A DNA stretch of 64,000 nucleotides from JAIXWP01 sp046309775 (GTDB lineage Bacteria > Bacteroidota > Bacteroidia > Flavobacteriales_D > Sanyastnellaceae): assembly GCA_046309775.1 (NCBI GenBank), contig JBKCOM010000035.1, positions 32,674-96,673 on the forward strand, given 5' to 3'. The notes under the pieces were generated by a model that saw only the letters and a list, made by a program, of their open reading frames with translations, did no database searches and was not told the DNA's origin. A program made the translations under genes and the position numbers. This document shows, one piece after another, positions 36,375-43,307 of this stretch; within the stretch, counting starts at the first letter, position 1; each line of letters starts with the position of its first letter.

Positions 36375-37688
36375 ATGAAAACAAAAACACTCCGCAAGAA
36401 TAAAGTGAACGTGGTGACACTTGGTTGCGCAAAAAATATTTTTGATAGTGAGGTAATGATGGCTCAACTAAAAGCAAACAGTTTCGAAGTTGAGCACGAG
36501 TCAGAGGAAAAGGATTCGGAAATTGTAATTATCAATACATGTGGATTTATAGATAATGCAAAAGAGCAAAGCATCAACACCATCCTTGCGTGGGCGAAAG
36601 AAAAGGAGAAGGGAAACGTTGACAAACTTATTGTGACAGGTTGTTTGAGCGAACGATATAAGCCAGAGTTAGAAAAAGATATTCCAGAAGTAGATGCTTT
36701 TTTTGGTACTCGTGATTTGCCAAGATTACTTAAGACTCTCAAAGCAGACTACAAGCATGAGTTGGTAGGCGAGCGTTTGTTGACGACACCTGCACACTAT
36801 GCATATTTCAAAATATCTGAAGGTTGCGATAGACCTTGTTCTTTTTGCGCTATTCCATTAATGCGCGGTAAGCATTTGAGCACTCCAATGGAACAACTCG
36901 TAGAGAATGCGAAGAATCTTGCAAAAAATGGAACACGCGAGTTGATTCTTATTGCGCAGGATTTGACGTATTACGGATTGGATATTTATAAAGACAGAAA
37001 GCTTGCAGATTTACTCAAACATTTATCAGATATTGAAGGTATCGATTGGATTCGATTGCAATATGCTTTTCCTTCTGGTTTTCCTATGGACGTCCTAGAT
37101 GTGATGAGAGAGCGAAGCAATATTTGTAATTACCTGGATATGCCTTTGCAACACGCCTCCACCAATATGTTGAAGGCCATGCGTCGTGGAATCACTCGTG
37201 AAAAAACTACAGACCTCATTCATCAAATCAGAGATAAAGTACCCGGTATCGCTTTGCGAACGACGTTGATTGCTGGTTATCCTGGAGAAACAGAAGGTGA
37301 TTTTGAAGAAATGAAAGATTGGGTGCAAGAAATGCGCTTTGATCGATTAGGAGTTTTCACTTATTCACATGAAGAAAATACTCATGCTTACAATAGCAAA
37401 GATGACGTGCCAGCGAAAGTGAAGACCAAGCGCGCCAACGCGATCATGGAAATTCAATCTGAAATAAGCTTAGAGTTGAACGAAGAGAAGGTAGGTAAAA
37501 CTTTCAAAGTCCTTGTAGATCGTGTAGAAGGAGATTGTTATATCGGTCGAACAGAGTTTGATTCACCAGAGGTGGATAATGAAGTGGTGATTAATAAATC
37601 AGAAGGGTATTTGCGCATTGGGGATTTCGTGAATGTTGAAATTGAAAGCGCGGAACATTATGATCTATTTGGAAGAATTGTAGAATAA
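36375..37688 (+). CDS. rimO: Ribosomal protein S12 methylthiotransferase RimO
   Basis: A 437-residue radical-SAM enzyme that adds a methylthio group to the conserved Asp of ribosomal protein S12. The UPF0004 domain supplies Cys18, Cys56 and Cys90 for one 4Fe-4S cluster; the radical-SAM CxxxCxxC is Cys151-Cys155-Cys158 (CDRPCSFC). The last about 65 residues are a TRAM domain that binds the substrate. It starts on the base after the ftsY stop. Confidence 0.97.
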   Translation: MKTKTLRKNKVNVVTLGCAKNIFDSEVMMAQLKANSFEVEHESEEKDSEIVIINTCGFIDNAKEQSINTILAWAKEKEKGNVDKLIVTGCLSERYKPELEKDIPEVDAFFGTRDLPRLLKTLKADYKHELVGERLLTTPAHYAYFKISEGCDRPCSFCAIPLMRGKHLSTPMEQLVENAKNLAKNGTRELILIAQDLTYYGLDIYKDRKLADLLKHLSDIEGIDWIRLQYAFPSGFPMDVLDVMRERSNICNYLDMPLQHASTNMLKAMRRGITREKTTDLIHQIRDKVPGIALRTTLIAGYPGETEGDFEEMKDWVQEMRFDRLGVFTYSHEENTHAYNSKDDVPAKVKTKRANAIMEIQSEISLELNEEKVGKTFKVLVDRVEGDCYIGRTEFDSPEVDNEVVINKSEGYLRIGDFVNVEIESAEHYDLFGRIVE

Positions 37689-37710
37689 ACGAACCTTATA
37701 ATTTATCATT

Positions 37711-38250
37711 ATGAATTTCGGAATAGGAGCAAAAATCAATCATCCTCAATTTGGCGACGGAGTTGTGTTTGGCGTGGATGATTATAAATACAAGATTTTT
37801 TTTAAAGAACATGGTGAAAAGGAATTAGGTAAGGCATTCGATGGATATACCCTCCTCGAAGCTGCACCTGTTGTGGCTGCCCATGTTGAGTTAGAAGATG
37901 TGGTAGAGGCAGTCAAGAATGTTTTTGATATGTACTATGATGCCGGAGAGGTTATTCAGCTCGGCGACAAATGGGAAGGTGGTATGCTACTTCTTCAGCC
38001 TGCTGATCGCTCGCTAAAACCAAAAGAAGTTCCAGTAGAAACTTTTTTTCATAAAATAGTAATGCTTCGCGATCGTCTTCGAGTGTTGGAGCAAAAGATC
38101 AACGCTCATTCAAAATTAACAGATAGCGAAAAGGTGGAGATGCAGCAGTACATCACGAAGATTTACGGTTCACTCACGACCTTCAATGTGCTTTTTAAAA
38201 ATAAGATTGACTGGTTTGTAGGTGAGTCTTCAAAAAGTGATTCGGAATAA
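37711..38250 (+). CDS. Uncharacterised protein with a UvrD/PcrA-tail-like (Tudor/SH3) N-terminus
   Basis: A 179-residue soluble protein. Residues about 3-40 (GAKINHPQFGDGVVFGV...IFFKEHGEKEL) look like the small SH3/Tudor-like barrel found at the C-terminus of UvrD/PcrA helicases and in some transcription-coupling proteins (pattern VxHPxFGxGxV). The rest is helical with a charged region, LRDRLRVLEQKI, that may form a coiled coil (about 115-150). It lies 22 bases after rimO and its stop overlaps the queE start (TAATG). The domain suggests an RNA-polymerase or nucleic-acid contact (inference). Confidence 0.7.
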   Translation: MNFGIGAKINHPQFGDGVVFGVDDYKYKIFFKEHGEKELGKAFDGYTLLEAAPVVAAHVELEDVVEAVKNVFDMYYDAGEVIQLGDKWEGGMLLLQPADRSLKPKEVPVETFFHKIVMLRDRLRVLEQKINAHSKLTDSEKVEMQQYITKIYGSLTTFNVLFKNKIDWFVGESSKSDSE

Positions 38251-38855
38251 TGGATAATGTTTCGTTGCCGGTAATGGAGCGGTTTTATACCGTTCAGGGG
38301 GAGGGTTTCTTTGCAGGAACGCCTGCATACTTTATTCGACTTGGCGGTTGTGATGTCGGATGTGTTTGGTGTGATGTGAAGGAAAGCTGGGATGCTTCTT
38401 TACACCCAAAAATGTCTGTAGAACAATTAGCAGAAGAAGCCAAGGCATCAGGGGCACCTATCGTTGTAATTACGGGAGGTGAGCCAACGATGTATGATCT
38501 ATCAGAGTTGACGGCAGCACTCAAATCGAAGGGTCTTAGAACTCATATCGAAACCTCCGGTACGAATGAATTGACAGGCTTATGGGATTGGGTGACATTC
38601 AGCCCGAAAAAGTTTAAAGCTCCTGTGGATTCAATTTATGATCAAGCCGATGAATTAAAGGTCATCGTTTATCATAAATCCGACCTAGAGTGGAGTGAGA
38701 CACACGCTTCGCGTGTTCAAGAACATTGTACCTTATTTCTGCAAGCAGAGTGGGATAGACGGGATGAGTCTTACCCTCTTATCATGGATTACATTCGTGC
38801 GAATTCAAAGTGGCGAATATCTGTGCAAACGCACAAATACTTAGGAGTAGATTAA
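38250..38855 (+). CDS. queE: 7-carboxy-7-deazaguanine synthase
   Basis: A 201-residue radical-SAM enzyme converting 6-carboxytetrahydropterin to 7-carboxy-7-deazaguanine on the path to queuosine. The cluster motif is Cys34-x3-Cys38-x2-Cys41 (CDVGCVWC); the GGEP motif and the early TVQGEGFFAG substrate-binding segment are present. It begins in an overlap with the previous gene and its stop overlaps by four bases the stop of the convergent DUF5777 gene. folE at 21.4 kb supplies the same pathway upstream. Confidence 0.95.
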   Translation: MDNVSLPVMERFYTVQGEGFFAGTPAYFIRLGGCDVGCVWCDVKESWDASLHPKMSVEQLAEEAKASGAPIVVITGGEPTMYDLSELTAALKSKGLRTHIETSGTNELTGLWDWVTFSPKKFKAPVDSIYDQADELKVIVYHKSDLEWSETHASRVQEHCTLFLQAEWDRRDESYPLIMDYIRANSKWRISVQTHKYLGVD

Positions 38856-39778
38856 GGCTCTACGATTTCTTTCTTACGCACAATTGTGAATACGCGAGAT
38901 ACATTAAATCCAAAGTGTATATCTCCATTTCCCCATTCTCCAACAGTTTCGGTAACAAATCCAGGCTCAGTCATCGCTGTGCTATTGGTGAGGTGCAATT
39001 GAAAAACGTGTCCTCCTGTTTCAATATCCACACCTACTGAAAGTGAGTTCTTGTATTGAGGCGCCAACTGATCAGGGAGCACATAAAAGTATTCAGCATT
39101 CAAGGACAATCGCTGGGTGATTTTGTGTCTTCCAGAAGCTCCGATGGCCATGACAGTGTTTGATTCAGCGCGCGTCTTCACCAGATTGCGGTGAATGATT
39201 GTTGGGCTTAACTGCAGCGATAGTGCGTTATTGAATTTTCTTCCAATCAATAATTGATGCGCGTAAAAAACACGTGAGGAAAAGTAATTTTCTCTTTCAG
39301 GATTCGCCCATCGAATAGAGTTAATCACTGTTGAACCGAAGTACGATACAGAGACAGGCATATTTCTTTTTCCGGTGCTTTGACGCAAGATTTTAGCTTT
39401 CACAAATCCATCATACGCTTTATTAAAACTCGATCTACCCACACCGACCATCAACCAATCGGTTACACCATATTCCCATCCCAAGCGAATGGTGGCCCCA
39501 TCTAGTCCAAATAATTCATAGGCACCTGTATTAATAAAACCAAAGCGGTGTGAAATACGAAAATCGAGTACCCCTTTCGCAACGTTTTCCACACTATGCC
39601 CATTGATGACACGCGTAGACTTAAAGGTCGCAGTGGTGTAGTTGATTTCTTCTTCGTCACCCAAAAGCGCTAGCAGATCTACTTCTGTGGTGTCTGTTTG
39701 CGCTTGAATTGGATTTGAAAGCAATAGACTCGCTGAAGCGAGTCCGATTGCTATTACTTTGGGAATGGAATATCTCAT
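38852..39778 (-). CDS. DUF5777 outer-membrane beta-barrel protein
   Basis: A 308-residue exported protein with a signal peptide (cleavage near IQAQ, about 27) and a beta-barrel pattern of alternating residues. Landmarks include HRFGFINTGAYELFGLDGA and RLGWEYGVTDWLMVGVGRSSF in shorter blocks, typical of DUF5777. It is the last gene of a five-gene operon with two haem-binding lipoproteins, an OB-fold protein and YceI. It may be an outer-membrane pore or anchor for that system (inference). Confidence 0.82.
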   Translation of the reverse strand: MRYSIPKVIAIGLASASLLLSNPIQAQTDTTEVDLLALLGDEEEINYTTATFKSTRVINGHSVENVAKGVLDFRISHRFGFINTGAYELFGLDGATIRLGWEYGVTDWLMVGVGRSSFNKAYDGFVKAKILRQSTGKRNMPVSVSYFGSTVINSIRWANPERENYFSSRVFYAHQLLIGRKFNNALSLQLSPTIIHRNLVKTRAESNTVMAIGASGRHKITQRLSLNAEYFYVLPDQLAPQYKNSLSVGVDIETGGHVFQLHLTNSTAMTEPGFVTETVGEWGNGDIHFGFNVSRVFTIVRKKEIVEP

Positions 39779-39783
39779 TCTTG

Positions 39784-40335
39784 TTATTTCTTTAGTACTT
39801 CCAAGTTTGCCTTTACAGTGATGGCAATAGCACTTGCTATATTATCACGCACGGTATTGGGAATAGTGATATTGTAATCTTCCGGTTTTACATTGAATTT
39901 TGACTCGCAAGTAATCTTTCCTCCAGAAACTTTGAAAACCGCATCTGTTGTGATTTTTTTTGTCACACCATGCATGCTCATTTCCCCTGTCACTTTTACA
40001 TTGTACGTTCCATCCTTAGATAGATTGATGGAAGTGTGATTTTCTACTTTTCCTTTGAACACTGCTTTTGGGAACTTATCGCTTTCCACATAATTTTCGT
40101 TGAAGTGTTCTTGCATAAGTGCTTTTTCAAATTCAAAAGCTTTCATAAGTGCTGACATTTGAATAGACCCTGTTGCTGCGTCATATACTAAGGTGCCTTT
40201 GTTGTTGTCTGCTTTAATGTTCTCCATTTTGGTTTCGGAGAAGAATCCAACATATGCAGAGCGATCCATGTATTGCTGAGCCTTTAATGTTTGAAAGCTT
40301 AGGGCGATAAATGCAAGAAGAATAATTTGTTTCAT
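39784..40335 (-). CDS. YceI-family periplasmic protein
   Basis: A 183-residue lipocalin-like protein with a signal peptide (MKQIILLAFIALSFQTLKAQ, cleaved near 20). It has the YceI features FEFEKALMQEHFNENY, FPKAVFKGKV and the GEMSMHGVTKKIT strand. YceI proteins hold long isoprenoid or amphipathic molecules. An upstream in-frame ATG at 40407 lies in the previous gene and is rejected. It sits five bases before the DUF5777 gene and 23 after the OB-fold gene. A second YceI gene is at 46148. Confidence 0.9.
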   Translation of the reverse strand: MKQIILLAFIALSFQTLKAQQYMDRSAYVGFFSETKMENIKADNNKGTLVYDAATGSIQMSALMKAFEFEKALMQEHFNENYVESDKFPKAVFKGKVENHTSINLSKDGTYNVKVTGEMSMHGVTKKITTDAVFKVSGGKITCESKFNVKPEDYNITIPNTVRDNIASAIAITVKANLEVLKK

Positions 40336-40358
40336 AATAATATATTTCGTGATGGTGA

Positions 40359-40760
40359 TTATTGAGCGCATTGAGTTAGGACGACATCGCTTAGATATCC
40401 GGTGCAAATTCCTTTGAGTTTTATTTCTTTTCCTTCGATGGCGTTACTGGTCGTTCCTGGTATCATTGTGCAGGATACTAGTCCAAATACGTCCGTTGTT
40501 TCCAGATATACAACTTCATTGCCAGAATCATCATTCTCTATCTTCACCACGATGCCTGTGACTTCAATGATTTTGTTTAGGTAAGAGGCGTTTGCTTTTG
40601 GTTCATCTGTTTGAAAAGCCAAGAGAAGGTCGTCAGCGCTCATAGAGGCTGCTGGTTTTTCGTCTGCGGCTGTTCTCTTGGGTTTGTTCCAGAGGTAATA
40701 TCCTGTGGTGGCTCCACCCACGGCGAGTATCAAAATAATGATGAGAATGTTTTTTTTCAT
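40359..40760 (-). CDS. OB-fold (tRNA_anti-like) membrane-anchored protein
   Basis: A 133-residue protein: an N-terminal TM anchor (about 5-25), a short linker, and a C-terminal OB-fold of the tRNA_anti-like family (about 55-133: LNKIIEVTGIVVKIE, then VYLETTD, EIKLKGICTGYLSD). Two Cys, in LVSC and LKGIC, plus a final TQCAQ could form a disulfide. Such OB-fold proteins recur beside YceI and haem proteins in Bacteroidota. The substrate is unknown. Confidence 0.78.
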   Translation of the reverse strand: MKKNILIIILILAVGGATTGYYLWNKPKRTAADEKPAASMSADDLLLAFQTDEPKANASYLNKIIEVTGIVVKIENDDSGNEVVYLETTDVFGLVSCTMIPGTTSNAIEGKEIKLKGICTGYLSDVVLTQCAQ

Positions 40761-40765
40761 GAGGT

Positions 40766-41143
40766 TTAATTTTCAGGATAACCGCGGTCAATCCAGCGTT
40801 GAATATTATTGATGTCGCAGTCACTCATTTTTGGACTGTTTTTCGGCATAGGACTGCAGCCTTCGTGACGGATGGCGCACATTACAGTGCCATTGATAAT
40901 TTCATTTTTGAGGTTAACATAACCTTCCAATATAATTCCGGCGCTGCCCGCAGCTTGGGAGTGGCATCCAGCCAAGCAATTGTTAGCGATGATGGCCTGA
41001 ATACGTCCCGAATAAACGAGATTGGTGGTGTCGCAGGTAGTATTGCCACCATATAAATCCTCTTCGTTGTCGCGATAACATGATTGGAAAGATAAAGCCA
41101 CAACAAAAAGGCTAAATGCTGATAGAAAGATTTTGATTTTCAT
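40766..41143 (-). CDS. Haem-binding lipoprotein, one cytochrome-c-like domain (CX3CH)
   Basis: A 125-residue exported protein, probably a lipoprotein (SFQSC, Cys 21). It has one Planctomycete-type cytochrome C domain: NNCLAGCH has a C-x3-CH haem motif rather than CxxCH, with a likely Met ligand in CSPMPKN and a closing WIDRGYPEN. It is closely related to the two domains of the next upstream protein. Likely an electron carrier on the periplasmic face of the outer membrane; whether haem attaches through a CX3CH motif is uncertain. Confidence 0.78.
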   Translation of the reverse strand: MKIKIFLSAFSLFVVALSFQSCYRDNEEDLYGGNTTCDTTNLVYSGRIQAIIANNCLAGCHSQAAGSAGIILEGYVNLKNEIINGTVMCAIRHEGCSPMPKNSPKMSDCDINNIQRWIDRGYPEN

Positions 41144-41151
41144 TGTCGTAA

Positions 41152-41853
41152 TTAATTATTGGGTGCTCCCGCATCAACCCAGGCCTGCAATTGCTGCTTT
41201 TTACAATCACTAAGCGCATTGCTTTGGTAAGGCATTAGCGTGAAGCCGCCGGTTGCATTTACTGAATGAATTAAACTTCCATTAAGGGCAATTGTTTGAA
41301 TTTGGCTATAATTTGTCAAGCTGAGACCAGCACTCGGATTGTTGCCGCTGTGGCAGCCTTGACAATGTGTTTGTATGATTGGCTGAATCGTAGAAATAAA
41401 TGTAAATGCGGCAGGGTCACAATCACTTGTGCATGCGTTGTTTTGAGCACCTTGCTGAATCCATGTTGTAATCAGATTGATTTCTTCGGCTGTTAGAGGT
41501 GCTTCCCCAGTGGGAGGCATAATTTTATCAGGGTCATCTTCGGTGATTGCTTCCCAGAGATCACTAGCGCTCGGATTCCCAGCCGCGACTTGTTGCATAA
41601 TTGAGTTATAATCAAACATACCGACGCCGTCTTGTTGCGACGCTTGATCATGGCATTCAGGCTGAGCACAGCGAGACTGAAGTAAAGGTTGTATGGTATT
41701 GGTAAAGTATACCACGTTAGGGTCGCAATCAGTCTCGTTTCCTCCACCGCCATTGCCCCCGCCATTGTTGGTTGTAGGTGGCGTTGTTTCTTCAGGCGTG
41801 TGCACACATGCGCTCAAAAACAAGACAGATAGTATGAATGCGACTATTTTCAT
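41152..41853 (-). CDS. Diheme lipoprotein with two cytochrome-c-like domains (CX4CH and CXXCH)
   Basis: A 233-residue lipoprotein (LSAC lipobox, Cys 16) with a Gly/Asn-rich linker. Domain 1 has SRCAQPECHD (C-x4-CH) and a Met in KIMPP; domain 2 has HCQGCHSG (CxxCH) and a Met in TLMPYQ. Each domain ends with W(I/V)xxGAxNN. The start is the ATG at 41853, just before the lipoprotein signal; an earlier in-frame ATG at 41889 would give a poor signal. A CAAGTTTG box, one base from consensus, lies 17 bases upstream. First gene of the haem-YceI-DUF5777 operon. Confidence 0.8.
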   Translation of the reverse strand: MKIVAFILSVLFLSACVHTPEETTPPTTNNGGGNGGGGNETDCDPNVVYFTNTIQPLLQSRCAQPECHDQASQQDGVGMFDYNSIMQQVAAGNPSASDLWEAITEDDPDKIMPPTGEAPLTAEEINLITTWIQQGAQNNACTSDCDPAAFTFISTIQPIIQTHCQGCHSGNNPSAGLSLTNYSQIQTIALNGSLIHSVNATGGFTLMPYQSNALSDCKKQQLQAWVDAGAPNN

Positions 41854-41956
41854 GGTGTTATTTGTTCGGACAACGCAAACTTGCACCATTCATTTTCAAC
41901 AAAAAAATCTAAGGTGCCGAACGGGAAAATGAAACCGCTGACTGGGAAGATGAGGC

Positions 41957-42508
41957 TTATTGCTTCTTGGTATACTTGGTTAGAATCACAATGCTCTGAT
42001 CGTTGATTTTCCCTTCGATTTGATCAATATTGTCTTGTATCAAGCGAATTCGTTTCACCACGGTTCCTTTTGATGCTGTAAAATTGGTTCCTTTTACATC
42101 CAGTGCTTGTATTAAAACGACGTTGTCGCCAGCTTCCAGCGTACTTCCAAATGCGTCTTTGTGAACAGCGTTGGGGTCTGATACATCCAATGCCCATGTT
42201 GTAACACTTTCTTCAAGATCTATTGATGAAATCACAGTGGAAGCCCAGTTTTCATTTTCAAATTTCTTCAATAAACGAAAACTCAATGCTTGAACTGCTG
42301 GCTCGACACTCCAAATACTTCCTTCAACTGACGTTCTGAAATAATCCCCCGTAGTGTCGTTTAAATGGGAATGGCAGGTGCTGCAAAGTGCTATTTTGTT
42401 TTCTACTTTATCTTCTGTACGCGGGGGAAGAATATATCCAAGGGTGGCGGAATGATGCCCGCAGATTTCGCAGTTACCGAACGAACGTTCGGCGAGTTCT
42501 TTATTCAT
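41957..42508 (-). CDS. PhnA-family zinc-ribbon protein
   Basis: A 183-residue protein with an N-terminal zinc ribbon (Cys13, Cys16, Cys42, Cys45) and the C-terminal PhnA/YjdM domain (about 110-183: DAFGSTLEAGDNVVLIQALDVKGT in pieces, KGTVVKRIRLI). PhnA proteins are named for phosphonate use, but their activity is not established in most species. No phosphonate genes are near. The perfect -7 box ends five bases before the ATG, so it is a separate transcription unit. Confidence 0.85.
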   Translation of the reverse strand: MNKELAERSFGNCEICGHHSATLGYILPPRTEDKVENKIALCSTCHSHLNDTTGDYFRTSVEGSIWSVEPAVQALSFRLLKKFENENWASTVISSIDLEESVTTWALDVSDPNAVHKDAFGSTLEAGDNVVLIQALDVKGTNFTASKGTVVKRIRLIQDNIDQIEGKINDQSIVILTKYTKKQ

Positions 42509-42512
42509 GTTT

Positions 42513-42520
42513 CAAAAGTA
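42513..42520 (-). promoter_or_regulatory. -7 box four bases before the phnA-like start
   Basis: TACTTTTG on the minus strand (42520-42513) is a perfect TAnnTTTG, separated from the ATG (42508) by AAAC. Predicted leaderless transcript. Confidence 0.5.
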
Positions 42521-42554
42521 GTGAGAATAATTCAATCGGAAGGATTGATTTTCA

Positions 42555-43307
42555 TCATCTCTTTAGCCATGCTTTGAAAAGAGGTGAACGCTCGGTGCTG
42601 GATATTACATCACCATCATTGAACTTCGGTTTGAGATCTATTTTTACTCTAGATTTCGAGACTATTTGCATGTTTCCAACCGAACTGATGCTTACAATAA
42701 ATTGACGATTTATTCGAAAGAAATTTTTAGGATCTAATTCTTGTTCCATTTGCTCGAGACTCTTATCGAGTGGGTAGGTTTTACCTTCATGAGTAACAAC
42801 GAAAATTCCTTTTTGTAGTGTGTACAAATATGCAATTTCATCAGAAGTGATAGTGCGGATGTGGTCTCCAAATCTTATCACATATCTATGATTATAATGG
42901 GAATATTCCTGTTCAATTGCCTCGCGGATTTCATTGAGATCTAGTGTTTGTTTTTGAGTTGATTTTATTCTCTCAATCGTGTCGGCAAATTCTCGTTTTT
43001 TAATTGGTTTTAGTAAATAGTCAACTGCTCGGACTTTGAAAGCGTTGATCGCATATTCGTTATAAGCGGTAGTAAATATAATGGGACATTGAGGTTGAAA
43101 TACTTTGAATATTTCAAAGCATAGACCATCGGCCAATTGTACATCTGTGAAAATTACATCTGGGGTATTTTCTTTTTGCAGCCATTGAAGGCTGGATGTA
43201 ACAGTATCTGTCGTGCCAACGACTTTAGCCTCTGGCAAATGCTGCATAATTAATCGAATCAAATTTTCTGCTGCAGCGGGTTCATCTTCGATAATCAATA
43301 TTCTCAT
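42555..43307 (-). CDS. LytTR-type response regulator
   Basis: A 250-residue regulator: receiver domain with phosphoacceptor Asp55 (IFTDVQLADG) and Lys in LLKPIKKREF, then a C-terminal LytTR DNA-binding domain (about 145-245; IAYLYTLQKGIFVV, then FFRINRQFIVSI). Its ATG overlaps the stop of the kinase gene by four bases, so the two are coupled and form a cognate pair. The regulated genes are unknown; the pair follows redox and YceI genes in the same transcription unit. Confidence 0.93.
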   Translation of the reverse strand: MRILIIEDEPAAAENLIRLIMQHLPEAKVVGTTDTVTSSLQWLQKENTPDVIFTDVQLADGLCFEIFKVFQPQCPIIFTTAYNEYAINAFKVRAVDYLLKPIKKREFADTIERIKSTQKQTLDLNEIREAIEQEYSHYNHRYVIRFGDHIRTITSDEIAYLYTLQKGIFVVTHEGKTYPLDKSLEQMEQELDPKNFFRINRQFIVSISSVGNMQIVSKSRVKIDLKPKFNDGDVISSTERSPLFKAWLKR

